The notes: generated by a model from the sequence alone, not told the origin. 64,000 nucleotides of DNA from Magnetospirillum fulvum (GCF_900108475.1 NZ_FNWO01000003.1:186001-250000); one strand, 5' to 3'. Shown: positions 26,390-37,931, numbered from the stretch's first letter. Translations and numbers: made by a program.

Positions 26390-27520
26390 TCAGACTTGCT
26401 GGATCGCCGACAGCAGCCAGCTGCCGCCGGAGGTGGGACGGGCAAAGGTCCACAACTCGGCATGGGTGACCGGACTGGTGCGGCTGCCCGAGACCAAGGC
26501 TCCGGTGTCGGTGCGAACCATGTAATCGAGGCAATCGAACACCAGGCGAGCGGTGACGTACTGGGACTTGTCCTCGCGCCAGCTTTCGACGACGTCGCCT
26601 TCACGCAGCGTGACCTGCTCAACCCGGTTGACCAGACCCTCGGCGGCATTCTGGCCAAGATCCTGGGCCAGGAAGGTTACCATTTCCGGGGTCGCCCAGG
26701 CGCGCAGCGCGGCGGGGTCGGCGGCGCTCCACGATTGCTGGACACCTTGCAAGATGTTGGTGAAATCGTTCTGGTCGGCCTCGGTCGGCTCGAATTCGCG
26801 CTGGACCCGCTGCGGCGCGGCCTGCGGCGGAACCGAAGACAGACCCTGCGGCTCGAAATGCGGCTCGACCGCCGTGCGCGGCGCGGCATAGGGATTATCC
26901 GATACGCGCGGATCGTTCCCATAGGGGTTGAGCGTGGCGCGCGGCGCGGCGGCATAGGGGTTGGGTCCGGCCGGGGCGCGGCCGCGGAACAGCTTGAACG
27001 CGAGCCAGACCAAACCGCCGATCAGGGCGATCTGGACCAGCAGGCCCAGGATGCTGGCCCCAGGAGCGGCGTCGGAGGCGGCGGCCAGCGCCGGGGAATG
27101 GCCGAACAGCATGCTGCCGATACCGGCACCGACCAAACCGCCGGCCATTCCGGCCATGAAGGGATTGCGTTGGAAGAAACCGGGCTGGGCGGCGGCGGGC
27201 GTCGCCATGCCGACCGCACCGGCCATCGCCGGGGTGCGCATGCCCGGTTGCTGCAATCCGGGCTGAAGCGGCTGGGCATCGACATTACCGGGGCGCGGCG
27301 CGACCGAGGGCGGCGGCGGCGGGGTGGTGACGCGGGGCGAAGGCGAGGAGGGGAGGGACAGGGTCCGTTCCATCGGCGCGTCGGAGGTGCGCGACCCGCG
27401 CGACCCGAAGCTGCTGCCGCTGCTGGATTTCGAGGTGCTGCCCGCCTTGGCGAGCGCATCGGCGGTTCCGGTCAGCACCAGGGTAAGGGCGACCAGAACG
27501 GGAAAGAGATACTTCCTCAT
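26390..27520 (-). CDS. Tim44-like domain membrane protein
   Basis: 376 residues. An N-terminal signal or anchor (YLFPVLVALTLVLTGTADALA), a Ser-rich then Pro-rich low-complexity region, a Gly-rich hydrophobic segment (FMAGMAGGLVGAGIGSMLFG), a membrane helix (LGLLVQIALIGGLVWLAFKLF) and a C-terminal Tim44-like domain (DFTNILQGVQQSWSAADPAALRAWATPEMV). Bacterial Tim44-like proteins sit in the inner membrane; their function is poorly defined. Confidence 0.9.
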   Translation of the reverse strand: MRKYLFPVLVALTLVLTGTADALAKAGSTSKSSSGSSFGSRGSRTSDAPMERTLSLPSSPSPRVTTPPPPPSVAPRPGNVDAQPLQPGLQQPGMRTPAMAGAVGMATPAAAQPGFFQRNPFMAGMAGGLVGAGIGSMLFGHSPALAAASDAAPGASILGLLVQIALIGGLVWLAFKLFRGRAPAGPNPYAAAPRATLNPYGNDPRVSDNPYAAPRTAVEPHFEPQGLSSVPPQAAPQRVQREFEPTEADQNDFTNILQGVQQSWSAADPAALRAWATPEMVTFLAQDLGQNAAEGLVNRVEQVTLREGDVVESWREDKSQYVTARLVFDCLDYMVRTDTGALVSGSRTSPVTHAELWTFARPTSGGSWLLSAIQQV

Positions 27521-27600
27521 GACGATCCTTCGCGGATGTTAAACGCGCTGACGCATTAGGTAAGCGCGAATCTGCGGATTGCAAATCCCGAATGCGGCGA

Positions 27601-28716
27601 TCAGCCGCCGTCGGGTCCGCCCTGAACCCGGCTGGCCAGCGACGCGGCCATGAACAGGTCGAGGTCGCCGTCGAGGACGCCCTGGGTGTCCGAGGTCTCG
27701 ACGTTGGTGCGCAGATCCTTGACCATCTGATAGGGCTGAAGAACGTAAGAGCGGATCTGATGGCCCCAGCCGATCTCGGTCTTCTGGTCCTCCAACGCCT
27801 GGGCGGCGGCTTCGCGCTTCTGCAATTCGGCTTCGTAGAGGCGGGCGCGCAGCATTTCCCAGGCGCGGGCGCGGTTCTGGTGCTGCGACCGCTCCATCTG
27901 ACAGGCGGCGACGATGCCGGTGGGGACGTGAGTGATGCGGACCGCCGAATCGGTCTTGTTGACGTGCTGACCGCCCGCGCCCGAGGCGCGATAGGTGTCG
28001 ATGCGGCAGTCGCTTTCGTTGACCTGGATATCAATGGTTTCGTCGATCACCGGATAGACCCACACCGAAGAAAAGCTGGTGTGGCGGCGGGCGGCGCTGT
28101 CATAGGGCGAAATCCGCACCAGACGGTGCACGCCGCTTTCGGTCTTCAGCCAGCCATAGGCGTTGTGCCCGGCGACGCGGACGGTGGCGGATTTGATCCC
28201 GGCCTGTTCGCCCGGGCTTTCTTCCAGCCAATCGACCTTATAACCGTGCTGCTCGGCCCAGCGGGTGTACATCCGCAGCAGCATCTCGGCCCAATCCTGG
28301 GATTCGGTGCCGCCAGCGCCAGCGTTGATTTCGATGTAGCAATCGTTGCGGTCGGCCTCGCCAGACAGCAGCGTCTCCAGCTCCATCTTGCGGGCGCGGT
28401 CCTTCAGCGCGCGGACCTGAGATTCGGCGTCGTCGATTACGGTCTGATCGCCCTCGATCTCGCCGAGTTCGATCAGCTCGATCAGATCGGCCAGTTCGCG
28501 TTCGCTGGCGCGACACCCCTGGATCGCCGTGTCGAGATCGGTGCGTTCGCGCATGATCTGCTGTGCCCGCGCGGCGTCGTTCCACAATTCGGGGTTTTCC
28601 GAGGCGGCGTTCAGCTCGTCCAGCCGCATCAACGCCTCGTCCCAATTGAGGTGGCGCTTCAGCAGCGCGACGGAGCGCCGGATATCCTGGGCGAGCGATT
28701 CGATTTCTGCCCGCAT
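27601..28716 (-). CDS. prfB: Peptide chain release factor 2
   Basis: 371 residues; GAGAGGA lies 7 nt before ATG 28716. The catalytic GGQ loop is present ([11 protein letters not shown]). The stop-codon-reading tripeptide appears as SPY ([15 protein letters not shown]) where E. coli RF2 has SPF; I believe this is usual in alphaproteobacteria. The frame is uninterrupted from the start, so the autoregulatory UGA frameshift of many prfB genes is absent. Releases peptides at UAA and UGA. Confidence 0.97.
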   Translation of the reverse strand: MRAEIESLAQDIRRSVALLKRHLNWDEALMRLDELNAASENPELWNDAARAQQIMRERTDLDTAIQGCRASERELADLIELIELGEIEGDQTVIDDAESQVRALKDRARKMELETLLSGEADRNDCYIEINAGAGGTESQDWAEMLLRMYTRWAEQHGYKVDWLEESPGEQAGIKSATVRVAGHNAYGWLKTESGVHRLVRISPYDSAARRHTSFSSVWVYPVIDETIDIQVNESDCRIDTYRASGAGGQHVNKTDSAVRITHVPTGIVAACQMERSQHQNRARAWEMLRARLYEAELQKREAAAQALEDQKTEIGWGHQIRSYVLQPYQMVKDLRTNVETSDTQGVLDGDLDLFMAASLASRVQGGPDGG

Positions 28717-28802
28717 GGCTGATCCTCTCGACGGAATTGAGCCGCCCTTTTTAGGCAAGTCGGGAGAGGATGGCAACCCCGCCTTCGCATCGGCGGCGGT
28801 GA

Positions 28803-30584
28803 TCAGAAGAAGAAGTCGTCGATGTCGGAATCCCCCGAAGCCGCAGTCGCGGGCGGCGGGGCCGACAGCGCGTCGCCATCGGCGAAAATGTCGTGGATAA
28901 TCCGCTCGCTCGACATCGTGTAATGCTGTCCCAGCATCCGCTGAATGTCTTCGCGCACCAGCGCCGGATCGACTCCGTCGGGGGCGGCCTGACGGCCCAG
29001 ATCGGTGAGGCGCAGGACCAGGGCGCCGATTCCCTTTTCCAGACTTTGTTCGAGGTCGAAGCTGCCGGTCGCTTCGGTCAACAGCCGCGACACCCGGTCG
29101 CAGGCGGTCATCAAATCGTTCAGCGTCCGGTCGAGCAGACTGCTGATCGTCCGCATTGCCCGGGTCGATTCGGCGATATTGGCCGCCAGCGCCGCCGCCG
29201 TCGCATGCTCGCGCTCGGAGCGCTCCGCCAGCGCCTGCGCCTCGTCGGTGGCGGCGTCGATCGCGGTCGCGATCAGCCGCGAGATTTCCTCGGTCCGGCG
29301 CGAGCAGGCGCGCAATTCCTGCGCAACTACCCCCAGAGCGTGGCCCGAGCTGCCTAGTCGGGTGCATTTCAGGGTGGCATTCAGCCCCATGATCCGCAAA
29401 TCGGCGTCGATCGAGCGCAAGGCCGACAGATCCTTGGCGATCAGGCCGAACACCTCGGACACCTGATGGATCAGCATCCGCACCCGTTCGTCGGCCTGGC
29501 AGTAATTGTCGAGCAGCACGGCGGCGCGTTCGATGTCGGTGGCGACCGCCTCGATGAAGCTGTTATCGCCATCGTCGCCGCCGAACAGCGTTTGCGCTTC
29601 GGCCAGGATCGTCGATGCCTCGGCACCGAGCGCGGTCAGATTGCTTTTCAGGTCACGGATCGCCTGGGAGAAATCGGCGACCGCCCGCTCCATCTGTTGG
29701 GCCTGCAAGGTGCAGACTGCGGCGAAAATCCGCCGTTTGCGCTCGTCGTCAAGGGTATAGAGCCAGTCGCTTTCCTTGCCCGATGGCGGGGTGGTCAGTC
29801 CGTGCATCAGCGCCAGGGCCGAGCGGACATGTTCAAGCCTCTGGCTGGTCAGGTCGTTGATCTGGAGCGCGGAAATCGACCGCGACACCCGTTCGGCGAT
29901 GGTGCCGGTGCGCTGTTCGATCCCGGGCAAAGCGCGCCGGACCGTCTCGCGCCGGGCGGCCAGTTCGGTCAATTGACCGCCCAGCCGGGTGCCGATCGAT
30001 TCCAGTTCGATCGCATCGCCGCGCTGGAACGTGTCCGAAGCCTGGCGGGCCGAGGCCATCGCCATCGACAACGAGCCAAGCTGGCCCGACGCGCGTTTGA
30101 TGGTGTCGTCGGCCAGTTGTTGCAGCCGGTCGATATCCTTGGTGAAGACGGTGAAATCGATTCCTTGGGCGTTGACCTGGGCGGCGTGAATCTTGGCGTT
30201 GATGCCGAGCGCCGAAATCTCCGAGATGATCTTGGCCAGGGTGGCGAGCGGCTTGGCCACCGCGCTGGTCCGCTGGTCGAGATGGCAGAGGCTGGCGGCG
30301 ATTGCACGCGTTTCGGCCGAAATCGACAAGATGTCGCCGCGGGCCGAAGCGATCATCTCCTCGGCATGATTGCCGTCGCCGCTGTCGAGCATTTCGGACA
30401 AAGCGTGGAACTGGCCGCTTCCATTCGAGAGGGTGGTGCGGGCCGAGGCCAAGGCGTCGCCCAGGGTCACGAATGCCGCTTCGTTCGGCGCGGCCAGTTG
30501 TCCCAGGTCCGCATTCAGACCGTCGATCCCGCGCAGGATGTCGGCCAGGGCGACGGGCTCTGTCGGCGCAACGACGCTATCCAA
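28803..30584 (-). CDS. Soluble chemoreceptor-like helical protein of the che operon
   Basis: 593 residues, no membrane helix or signal. Two degenerate receptor-hairpin-like segments are visible: [19 protein letters not shown] (near 130) and [19 protein letters not shown] (near 400), each followed by helices, echoing the [16 protein letters not shown] tip of chemoreceptors without matching it. The C-terminus is acidic and ends DIDDFFF, resembling the CheY-binding tail of phosphatases such as CheZ. The start is a TTG at 30584, overlapping the cheB stop by 8 nt. It could be a scaffold, a receptor or a phosphatase; sequence alone does not decide. Confidence 0.7.
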   Translation of the reverse strand: MDSVVAPTEPVALADILRGIDGLNADLGQLAAPNEAAFVTLGDALASARTTLSNGSGQFHALSEMLDSGDGNHAEEMIASARGDILSISAETRAIAASLCHLDQRTSAVAKPLATLAKIISEISALGINAKIHAAQVNAQGIDFTVFTKDIDRLQQLADDTIKRASGQLGSLSMAMASARQASDTFQRGDAIELESIGTRLGGQLTELAARRETVRRALPGIEQRTGTIAERVSRSISALQINDLTSQRLEHVRSALALMHGLTTPPSGKESDWLYTLDDERKRRIFAAVCTLQAQQMERAVADFSQAIRDLKSNLTALGAEASTILAEAQTLFGGDDGDNSFIEAVATDIERAAVLLDNYCQADERVRMLIHQVSEVFGLIAKDLSALRSIDADLRIMGLNATLKCTRLGSSGHALGVVAQELRACSRRTEEISRLIATAIDAATDEAQALAERSEREHATAAALAANIAESTRAMRTISSLLDRTLNDLMTACDRVSRLLTEATGSFDLEQSLEKGIGALVLRLTDLGRQAAPDGVDPALVREDIQRMLGQHYTMSSERIIHDIFADGDALSAPPPATAASGDSDIDDFFF

Positions 30585-31710
30585 TGTCGTGTTCCTGAGA
30601 CCGGGCGAGGCCGACCGGATCGTTGCCAGCGCGGCCGATTTCTCGGGCGATCTGGTTCAACGGGAGAATCTTCGCCGCCGCGCCACGGGCGATCGCTTCC
30701 TTAGGCATCCCGAAAACGATGCAGCTTTCCTCGTTCTGGGCGACGGTATAGGCACCGGCATTGCGCATTTCCAGCAATCCATTGGCTCCATCGTCTCCCA
30801 TGCCCGTCATGATGATACCAACCGCATTGCCTCCGGCGCAATGGGCGGCAGACCGGAACAGGACGTCAACCGAGGGACGGTGGCGCGACACCAGCGGTCC
30901 GTCCTTGATCGCGACGTGATAGCGAGCACCGCTGCGTTGCAGCAAGGCGTGGCGGTTGCCCGGCGCGATCAGCACCCGCCCGCGCAGCATCGCATCGCCG
31001 TCCTGCGCTTCTTTGACCGTGACCTCGCACAGGCTATCGAGGCGGCGGGCAAAGGCGGCGGTGAAGCTTTCGGGCATATGCTGGACGATCACGATCGCCG
31101 GACTGTCGGCGGGAAGCTCCTCTAAGACCTCGCGCAGGGCCTCGGTGCCGCCGGTCGAGGCCCCGATGCAGATTACCTTTTCCGTCGTCCGCGCCATCGC
31201 TCCGCCGGTCGGAGCATGGGGCGCGGGCATCATCGCGTCGGCGGTCAGCTTGGGGGCGTGCGTGCGGGTATGGGACGGCGCGGACGGGCGGGCTCGACCC
31301 ACCAGACGGCATTGCGCCGCCGCCTTGACGGTGTCGCATATGCGGACATGGGCCTCCATCAGGAATTGCTTGGTGTCGATCCGGGGCTTCAGGATCACAT
31401 CGACCGCGCCGGCTTCCAGCGCCTGCATCAGTGTTTCCGAGCCCTCCTCGGCCAGGGACGAGCACATCACCACCGGAATCGGATGCTGGCTCATGATCTT
31501 GCGCAGGAAGCTGATCCCATCCATCCGCGGCATCTCGACGTCAAGGGTGATGACGTCGGGAGTCTCCTGGGAAATCAGGCGAGCGGCGGCGAATGGATCG
31601 GCGGCGGCTCCCATCACCTCGATATCCGGGTCGGATTCCAAAATCCCTTTCAGGGTTTGGCGCACGGTGGCCGAATCATCGACGATCAAAACCCGGATCG
31701 GTTTGGCCAT
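30577..31710 (-). CDS. cheB: Chemotaxis methylesterase/deamidase CheB
   Basis: 377 residues: receiver domain ([11 protein letters not shown]; phosphoacceptor in [11 protein letters not shown]), a Pro/His-rich linker, and the methylesterase domain with catalytic Ser ([10 protein letters not shown]), His (IVQHMPESF) and Asp ([10 protein letters not shown]). It removes methyl groups from chemoreceptors for adaptation. Starts 5 nt after cheR. Confidence 0.97.
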   Translation of the reverse strand: MAKPIRVLIVDDSATVRQTLKGILESDPDIEVMGAAADPFAAARLISQETPDVITLDVEMPRMDGISFLRKIMSQHPIPVVMCSSLAEEGSETLMQALEAGAVDVILKPRIDTKQFLMEAHVRICDTVKAAAQCRLVGRARPSAPSHTRTHAPKLTADAMMPAPHAPTGGAMARTTEKVICIGASTGGTEALREVLEELPADSPAIVIVQHMPESFTAAFARRLDSLCEVTVKEAQDGDAMLRGRVLIAPGNRHALLQRSGARYHVAIKDGPLVSRHRPSVDVLFRSAAHCAGGNAVGIIMTGMGDDGANGLLEMRNAGAYTVAQNEESCIVFGMPKEAIARGAAAKILPLNQIAREIGRAGNDPVGLARSQEHDIG

Positions 31711-31715
31711 GAAGG

Positions 31716-32573
31716 CTAGCTCCGCATGAAGACGGCCGAGGTGACGTGGGTCAGCGGCAAACTTCCGCCCAGCACGGATTCGCTGTGCCCCACCATCAGA
31801 TAGCCGCCGGGGCGCAAATGGCGGCACAGTTTCGACAATACGGTGTGTTGGGTCGCCTTGTCGAAGTAGATCAGGGCGTTGCGGCAGAAGATGATGTCCA
31901 TATCGCAATCCATCGGAAAGTCGGCATCCATCAGATTGAGATGACCGAAATGGACCCGCTGGCGCAGATCGGGGACCAAACGGATCGTCGGCCGGGTGCG
32001 ATCGCGCGAGCGGCGCAGATAGCGTTTGGCCAGATCGGGCGGAACGTCGCGGGCCATTTCTTCGGGGAAGATGCCCATCTTGGCCTTTTCCAGCACGTCG
32101 GTGCAGATGTCGGTGGCGAAGATGTCGAAACGGAAGTCGCGAACGGTGCGGGCATGTTCGCCCAGCACCATCGCCAGGGTATAGGGCTCGGCCCCGATCG
32201 AGCAGGCCGCGCTCCAGATCTTCAAGGGGCGGTCGCGTCCGGGACGGTGGGGCAGGGATTGCAGATGGGGAAGCGCCTTGGCGGTCAGAAAGCGGAAATG
32301 TTCGATCTCGCGGAAGAACTCGGTCTTGTTGGTGGTGACGGCGTCGATCAGTTCGACCATTTCCGCCCCTAACTGCCCTTCGTCGAACAGGCGGCGGCAA
32401 TAATCGTCCAGGCTGGACAGGTCCAGCGCCCGCACCCGACGGCGCAGCCGCCCCTCGACCATCGTCTTTTTGACCGGGGGCATCCGGATGCCGCAATAAT
32501 CCTGGATCAATTCGCCCAAGCGGCGGAAATCACGGTCGGACAGATGGTCGGTCGGGGGCTGATACGATTCCAT
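31716..32573 (-). CDS. cheR: Chemotaxis methyltransferase CheR
   Basis: 285 residues. N-terminal helical domain ([21 protein letters not shown]), then the SAM-binding domain ([50 protein letters not shown]). It methylates receptor glutamates. AGGAA lies 8 nt before ATG 32573; a GTG at 32591 would overlap the cheW stop. Confidence 0.96.
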   Translation of the reverse strand: MESYQPPTDHLSDRDFRRLGELIQDYCGIRMPPVKKTMVEGRLRRRVRALDLSSLDDYCRRLFDEGQLGAEMVELIDAVTTNKTEFFREIEHFRFLTAKALPHLQSLPHRPGRDRPLKIWSAACSIGAEPYTLAMVLGEHARTVRDFRFDIFATDICTDVLEKAKMGIFPEEMARDVPPDLAKRYLRRSRDRTRPTIRLVPDLRQRVHFGHLNLMDADFPMDCDMDIIFCRNALIYFDKATQHTVLSKLCRHLRPGGYLMVGHSESVLGGSLPLTHVTSAVFMRS

Positions 32574-32587
32574 CGGCAAATTCCTGA

Positions 32588-33091
32588 TCACTCGCTCATG
32601 GTTGGGTCGAAATCGGACGGCATCAGAGCGGCGTCTTCGCTGGAGAACAGCCGCGACAGGTCAAAGACGATGACGAAAGCGCCGCCGGACCGGCCAATGG
32701 CGCGGATATAGTCCGAGCGCCAGCGCACGCCGACGTCGGGGGGCGGCTCCAAGTCGTGCTCGGCCAGCGAGGTCACCTCGATTACCCGGTCCGCGATCAT
32801 CCCCATTGTGATCTGGCGGTTCCCCACCGGGACTTCAAGAACGACGATGCGGGTATGTTCGGTCGGCTCGACGGGAAGCAGGCCAAGCTTGGTCCGCAGG
32901 TCGATCACCGGAACGCCCTGGCCCCGTACATCGATCATTCCGGCGAGAAAGGGCGGGGCGTTGGGAACCCGCGAGACCGGACGCAGGTCAAGAATCTCGC
33001 GCACCTGCTCGACCTCGACCGCGAAGATTTCGCGATCGATCCCGATGGTGACGTATTGCACCCCGCTACGGGTGAGGGCGGTCTGTGTCAT
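32588..33091 (-). CDS. cheW: CheW coupling protein (copy 2 of the operon)
   Basis: 167 residues of one CheW domain (YVTIGIDREIFAVEVEQVREIL; PFLAGMIDVRGQGVPVIDLR). It links receptors to CheA. Lies between the MCP gene and cheR. It differs clearly from the other CheW at 35392-35853, so the two may serve different receptors. Confidence 0.95.
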   Translation of the reverse strand: MTQTALTRSGVQYVTIGIDREIFAVEVEQVREILDLRPVSRVPNAPPFLAGMIDVRGQGVPVIDLRTKLGLLPVEPTEHTRIVVLEVPVGNRQITMGMIADRVIEVTSLAEHDLEPPPDVGVRWRSDYIRAIGRSGGAFVIVFDLSRLFSSEDAALMPSDFDPTMSE

Positions 33092-33151
33092 GTCGCATCC
33101 CCGAGAATGTGCCCGGAGAGCGGCACCTGCCGCTCTCCGTCCCGGCTATCG

Positions 33152-35350
33152 TCAGAACTGGACGTATCCGGAATCCAGGTCGTCGGCGCCCTTTCCGCTT
33201 TCCAGGTCGAGCTTCACCCCCCGTGGCTTGGCACCGCCGGGAGCGGTGAACTTGGCGCGGGGCGGCGTGGTTTTGGCCGCCGGGCGGGCCGGGGCGTGAT
33301 GCGCCTGTTGACGAGTCGTCGGAGTCCGCCGTCCCCGCGACGAATCCTGCCCGTCGATGCTGAAGTAGGAGATGGTGTCCTGCAACTGCTCGGCCTGCGA
33401 GGCCAGTTCCTCGGACGTGGCGGCCATTTCCTCGGATGCGGCCGAGTTCTGCTGGGTCACCTTGTCGAGTTGCTGGATCGCCTGGTTGATCTGCTCGGCA
33501 CCGATATCTTGTTCGCGGCAGGCCGCGCTGATCTCTTCGACCAGTTCGGCGGTTTTCTTGATGTCGGGAACCAGCTTCGACAGCATGTCGCCAGCCTCGC
33601 GGGCGACCTTGACCGAGTCGGACGACAGCGAACTGATTTCGGCTGCGGCACCCTGGCTGCGTTCGGCCAGCTTGCGGACTTCCGAGGCGACGACGGCAAA
33701 GCCCTTGCCGTGTTCCCCGGCGCGTGCCGCTTCGACCGCCGCATTCAGCGCCAGCAGGTCGGTTTGGCGGGCGATTTCCTGGACGATCGAAATCTTCTCG
33801 GCAATCGTTTGCATCGCCGACACCGTCTTGGTCACCGCGTCGCCGGACACCTGGGCATCCTTGGCTGACTGACGGGCGATTTTCTCGGTCTGGGTGGCGT
33901 TTTCGGCGTTCTGCTTGATGTTGGCGGCCATCTCTTCCATCGAGGCCGAGGCTTCCTCGGCGGCGGAGGCCTGCTCGGTCGAGCCCTGCGACAATTGCTC
34001 AGAGGCCGAGGACAGTTCCTGGCTGCCCGCGGCGACATTGTCGGCGGCGGTCATCGCATCGGATACAACGGCGCGCAGCTTTTCCAGCATCGTTTCCAGC
34101 GCGACCCCCAACCTATCCTTATCGGACAGGCGCTTGGCTTCGATCGCCAAGTTGCCCTTGGCGATTTCTCCGGCGACATGGGCGGTCGAGCGCAGGTTGG
34201 CGGTCATCGCGTTCAGGGCGGTGACCAGATCCTTGATCTCGTCATTGCTGCTGACCTCGATATTCTGGCCGAGATCGCCAACGGCGACGGCATTGGCCAG
34301 ACCAACCGCCTTACCCAATCCGCGCGAGATCGAGATGGCGATGTAGAGCGCGGCTCCCACCGCGATCAGGATCGAGGCGACCACCAGGATCAGCAATTGG
34401 GTGCGCAGCGATTCATAGGTTTCGATCGAGGAATTCTTGGCCTGATCCATGAACTTGACTTGCAGTTCCGCCAGCTCGTTCAGGCTGCGTTCCAGTTGGA
34501 TGAACAGTCTGCGGCTCTCGCCGGTGGTCAGGGCCTGGGCCTTGGACTCAGAATTGATCATGCTGAGTTCATTCATCTTGGCCGAAACGGATTCCCACAT
34601 GGTCAGCTTTTCATTGACGACGTCGAGAACGCGGCGGTCCTCGTCGTTGACGCTGCGGCGCAGAATATCGAACAATTGACGGGCCAGGATGTTCTGTTCG
34701 CGGGCGCGGTTGACCAGGACCTCGGTTTCCTTGTCGTCCGAGGTCAGCATCGACTGGCGCAAATTGCCTTGGGCCGCGCGCAATTCGGTGGTGATCCGCC
34801 GCACCTGATGGGCGATGCGAAACTGGTCGGCGGTCGGCTGCCCCCCCCCCTCGACCCGTGCCAGCAGCGGTCCGAAGGAATCGATGATGCTAATCATCGC
34901 TTTGCGCCCGTCGCCGCCAGCCAATTCTGCGGCCTTGTCGTTCGAGCGTATTTTGGCAAGTTCTCGGATGTTGTTTTGAACGGTATAGTATTTATCGAGT
35001 ATCTCGCGAGTTTCCGTAAAGCGTCGCCGACCTTCTTCGGAGGCTATTGCGAAATACTCTTCGCCAAATTTTTTAATTTTTTCTCGGGAATTGTCGATGT
35101 TGTTTGATACTCTTTGCCAATCATCAGCATCTTGGGCGAGGAGGAGGTTCTTTTCCTGGCGGATCAATTCGGTGGCGCTAATCTCGATCTGTTGGATCAG
35201 ATATTGCCGTTTGACCGGACCGTTCACCAGATTGCTGAGGTTGGTATTAATGTCGGACAGGCCGTTGAGGGCCGAACTCGCGGCGACCACCAACAGCAGG
35301 ATGACCACGCCGAATGCTGCGGCCAGTTTGACTTTGACGGAGATTCGCAT
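33152..35350 (-). CDS. Transmembrane methyl-accepting chemotaxis protein
   Basis: 732 residues. TM1 at about 9-30, a large helical periplasmic domain of about 280 residues, TM2 ([23 protein letters not shown], near 315-337), HAMP, and the signalling hairpin with tip [21 protein letters not shown] Pro/Lys-rich tail ends in GYVQF; the CheR-binding NWETF pentapeptide is absent. The periplasmic domain resembles double four-helix-bundle sensors (HBM type). Near residues 167-170 the gene contains a G10 run coding for EGGGQ. Part of the che operon. Confidence 0.95.
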   Translation of the reverse strand: MRISVKVKLAAAFGVVILLLVVAASSALNGLSDINTNLSNLVNGPVKRQYLIQQIEISATELIRQEKNLLLAQDADDWQRVSNNIDNSREKIKKFGEEYFAIASEEGRRRFTETREILDKYYTVQNNIRELAKIRSNDKAAELAGGDGRKAMISIIDSFGPLLARVEGGGQPTADQFRIAHQVRRITTELRAAQGNLRQSMLTSDDKETEVLVNRAREQNILARQLFDILRRSVNDEDRRVLDVVNEKLTMWESVSAKMNELSMINSESKAQALTTGESRRLFIQLERSLNELAELQVKFMDQAKNSSIETYESLRTQLLILVVASILIAVGAALYIAISISRGLGKAVGLANAVAVGDLGQNIEVSSNDEIKDLVTALNAMTANLRSTAHVAGEIAKGNLAIEAKRLSDKDRLGVALETMLEKLRAVVSDAMTAADNVAAGSQELSSASEQLSQGSTEQASAAEEASASMEEMAANIKQNAENATQTEKIARQSAKDAQVSGDAVTKTVSAMQTIAEKISIVQEIARQTDLLALNAAVEAARAGEHGKGFAVVASEVRKLAERSQGAAAEISSLSSDSVKVAREAGDMLSKLVPDIKKTAELVEEISAACREQDIGAEQINQAIQQLDKVTQQNSAASEEMAATSEELASQAEQLQDTISYFSIDGQDSSRGRRTPTTRQQAHHAPARPAAKTTPPRAKFTAPGGAKPRGVKLDLESGKGADDLDSGYVQF
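34841..34850 (-). repeat. G10 homopolymer inside the MCP coding sequence
   Basis: Ten C on the plus strand, G10 in the coding strand, at about codons 167-170 of the chemoreceptor. A change of one base would shift the frame before TM2 and abolish the signalling domain. Synonymous codons could have broken the run but have not. Confidence 0.85.
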
Positions 35351-35391
35351 GACCCAAACCCCTTTTGGATGATCTTTCGCGGAGGACGCGG

Positions 35392-35853
35392 TCAGTCAAT
35401 GGTGAACAGGCGGACGATGTCGGGAATAACGATGAAGTCGGTGCCACGCTTGCCGATGCCCTTGATGAACTCGGCGCGCCATTTCATCCCGATATCGGGG
35501 GTGTTTTCGATCGAGGCCCGACCGATTTCGGTAACTTCGAACACTTTGTCGGCAAGAAGGCCGACCACGGTGGTCTCGCCTTCCAGGTCGATTTCGACCA
35601 CCACCACCCTGGTGTCGAGGGTGGGCGGCGTGCGCTCCATGCCGAATTTCAGCCGCAGATCGGCCACCGGCACCACCTTGCCCCGCACGTTGATCAGGCC
35701 GCCGACGAATTCGCGCGCGCCCGGCACTTCGGTGACCGAGACCAGATCGAGGATTTCGTGAACGATGCTGGCATCAATCGCGAAGATTTCGCCGCCCAGA
35801 CCTAGGGTCAGCGCCTCGAAATCGCTCGAATCGGCAATGGCGGGTGCCGTCAT
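35392..35853 (-). CDS. cheW: CheW coupling protein (copy 1 of the operon)
   Basis: 153 residues, a single CheW domain ([42 protein letters not shown]). Its ATG overlaps the cheA stop as ATGA, so it is translationally coupled to CheA and likely the main coupling protein of this pathway. Confidence 0.96.
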   Translation of the reverse strand: MTAPAIADSSDFEALTLGLGGEIFAIDASIVHEILDLVSVTEVPGAREFVGGLINVRGKVVPVADLRLKFGMERTPPTLDTRVVVVEIDLEGETTVVGLLADKVFEVTEIGRASIENTPDIGMKWRAEFIKGIGKRGTDFIVIPDIVRLFTID

Positions 35854-37931
35854 GACGCGCTCCTCTGCTGATCCAGGCCCTGACCGCTGGCGACCAGATG
35901 CGCGGTGTCGAGGATCAGGGCGACGGTGCCGTCGCCCAGGATCGTCGCGCCCGAGAAGCTGGCGACGTCGGTATGCAGCTTCGACAGCGATTTGATCACG
36001 GTCTGGTGATCGCCCAGAACCTGATCGACCACCAAGCCGATCCGACGCTCGCCCGCCGAGATGATCACCACCTTCTGATAGGGATCGGGCGGGCTGGTTG
36101 TCCCGAACATCTCGCGCAGGCGAATGAACGGCACCAATTCGTCGCGGATGTTGAGGAAGTTGCGCCCGTTGTGGCGTTCGTCCCCATTCGGCAGTTCGAC
36201 ACATTCCTCGACCGCCGACAGCGGCATCACAAAACGGCCCCGGCCGACCCGGACCAGCAATCCGTCGATGATCGCCAGCGTCAGCGGCAGGCTGAGAACG
36301 ATGTCGGTGCCCTGGCCGGGAATGCTCGACACCTCAATGGTGCCGCGCAGGGAATCGATGGTGCGTTTGACGACATCCATCCCGACGCCGCGTCCGGACA
36401 GGCTGGTCACCGACTTCGCGGTCGAGAAGCCGGGGTGGAAGATCAGTTGGAACAATTCGGCGTCGGACAGCTTGGCTCCGGGCGGGATCAGATCCTGCTC
36501 TTCCGCCTTGGCGCGGATGCGGGAGCGGTCGAGGCCACGACCGTCGTCGCGGATCGAGATCTGCACCTGGGTTCCGGCATGGCGGGCCGACAGGTGAATT
36601 CGTCCCTGGGGCGGCTTGCCGGCCCGCATCCGTTCCTCGACCGGTTCCAGCCCGTGATCGAGGCTGTTGCGGACGATATGGACCAGCGGATCGTTGAGCC
36701 GCTCAATCACCGTCTTGTCGAGTTCGGTTTCCTCGCCGTCGGTGGTGAGGTGCACTTCCTTTTCAAGGTCGCGGGACAGATCGCGCACCAGCCGACGGAA
36801 CCGCCCGAACAGCGATCCGATCGGCAGCATCCGGATCCCCATCGTCGTCTCGCGCAGCCCGTTGGCCAGCCGCTCGATTTCCTCGGCGATCGCCTTGATC
36901 TGAAGGTCGTCGCTGGTGGCGATCAATTGCTTCAGCCGGGCCTGGGCAATCACCAGTTCGCCGACCTGATCCATCAGATCGTCGAGCCGTTCCGCCGCCA
37001 CCCGGATCGACGAGGTTGCGGCCGGGCTGGCCGCCTTGGCCGCTGCTCCCTCGGCGCGGAGGTGCTTCTGCTCCGCCAGGGCCGAGTGCAGCCGCTCTTC
37101 GCTAAGGGCTCCGTCCTGGACCAGCAATTCGCCCAATTTGGGCTGGCGGGCGGCAATATCCTCGATCGTCGCGGGATCGACGTCGCCGCGTTGGGAGAGA
37201 ATCTCGCCCAGGCGGGGGTCGAGATCGGTCACCCGATCAATCGTCAGCTCCATACTGTCGCGAACGAAGATAAAGACGTCCTCGATCGCAGTTTCGGGCT
37301 GGTCGGTGGTCAACACAACATCCCAGGCAAGATAGCAGCCGCAGGGATCAATCTCCTCCAGCGGCGGCACCCCCTCGGTCAGGCAACTGATGGTGCACTC
37401 GCCCAACTCGCGGATTTCGTCGAGCAGCCGCAACGGGTTGGTCCCCATCGCCATCGCGTCCAGGGCGAGGCGGAAGCGGAAACGCCACGTCGTCATGGCG
37501 GCGGACGGGGCCGCCCGCTCCCGGTTGGCCGAGGACAAGGCGGGGCCGCCGCCATCTTCGCCGGTCAGTGCCGCGACCTGGGCCAGCAGACGCTCTCCCA
37601 GGGCCTGGTCGGCCTGGTCGGGGGCCTCGATCAGGGTGCGGATATGGTCGCGGGCGGCCAAGGCGACGCCGATCAGTGCCGAATTGGGGGCGATCACCCC
37701 CCGCCGGACCATGTCGAAGGCATTTTCCAGATGATGGGTGAAACCGGCCGCGGCCTCGAACCCGAACATTGCGCCCGACCCCTTGATCGTGTGGAGGGCG
37801 CGAAAGGCGGTGTCGAGCAGGTCGCGGTCGTCGGGGGCTTCTTCAAGGCTGAGCAGCGCCGTTTCCAGCTCGGCCAGCAGATCGGAGGCCTCCTCGCGGA
37901 ACGCTTGGGTGGGATCGGCGCCGGCGGCCAT
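35850..37931 (-). CDS. cheA: Chemotaxis histidine kinase CheA
   Basis: 693 residues. P1 Hpt domain with phosphorylated His47 (AFRALHTIKGSGAMFGFE), a middle region with a receptor-domain-like insertion (WRFRFRLALDAMAMGTNP), dimerisation domain, ATP domain (NSLDHGLEPVEERMRAG; DDGRGLD; GRGVGMDVVK) and C-terminal CheW-like domain. It phosphorylates CheY and CheB. Overlaps cheY by 1 nt (TGATG). Confidence 0.97.
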   Translation of the reverse strand: MAAGADPTQAFREEASDLLAELETALLSLEEAPDDRDLLDTAFRALHTIKGSGAMFGFEAAAGFTHHLENAFDMVRRGVIAPNSALIGVALAARDHIRTLIEAPDQADQALGERLLAQVAALTGEDGGGPALSSANRERAAPSAAMTTWRFRFRLALDAMAMGTNPLRLLDEIRELGECTISCLTEGVPPLEEIDPCGCYLAWDVVLTTDQPETAIEDVFIFVRDSMELTIDRVTDLDPRLGEILSQRGDVDPATIEDIAARQPKLGELLVQDGALSEERLHSALAEQKHLRAEGAAAKAASPAATSSIRVAAERLDDLMDQVGELVIAQARLKQLIATSDDLQIKAIAEEIERLANGLRETTMGIRMLPIGSLFGRFRRLVRDLSRDLEKEVHLTTDGEETELDKTVIERLNDPLVHIVRNSLDHGLEPVEERMRAGKPPQGRIHLSARHAGTQVQISIRDDGRGLDRSRIRAKAEEQDLIPPGAKLSDAELFQLIFHPGFSTAKSVTSLSGRGVGMDVVKRTIDSLRGTIEVSSIPGQGTDIVLSLPLTLAIIDGLLVRVGRGRFVMPLSAVEECVELPNGDERHNGRNFLNIRDELVPFIRLREMFGTTSPPDPYQKVVIISAGERRIGLVVDQVLGDHQTVIKSLSKLHTDVASFSGATILGDGTVALILDTAHLVASGQGLDQQRSAS

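Noticed and set aside
28600-28716. Programmed frameshift at the start of prfB
   Set aside because: The frame is continuous from a well-placed ATG, and no in-frame TGA with a slippery site is seen.
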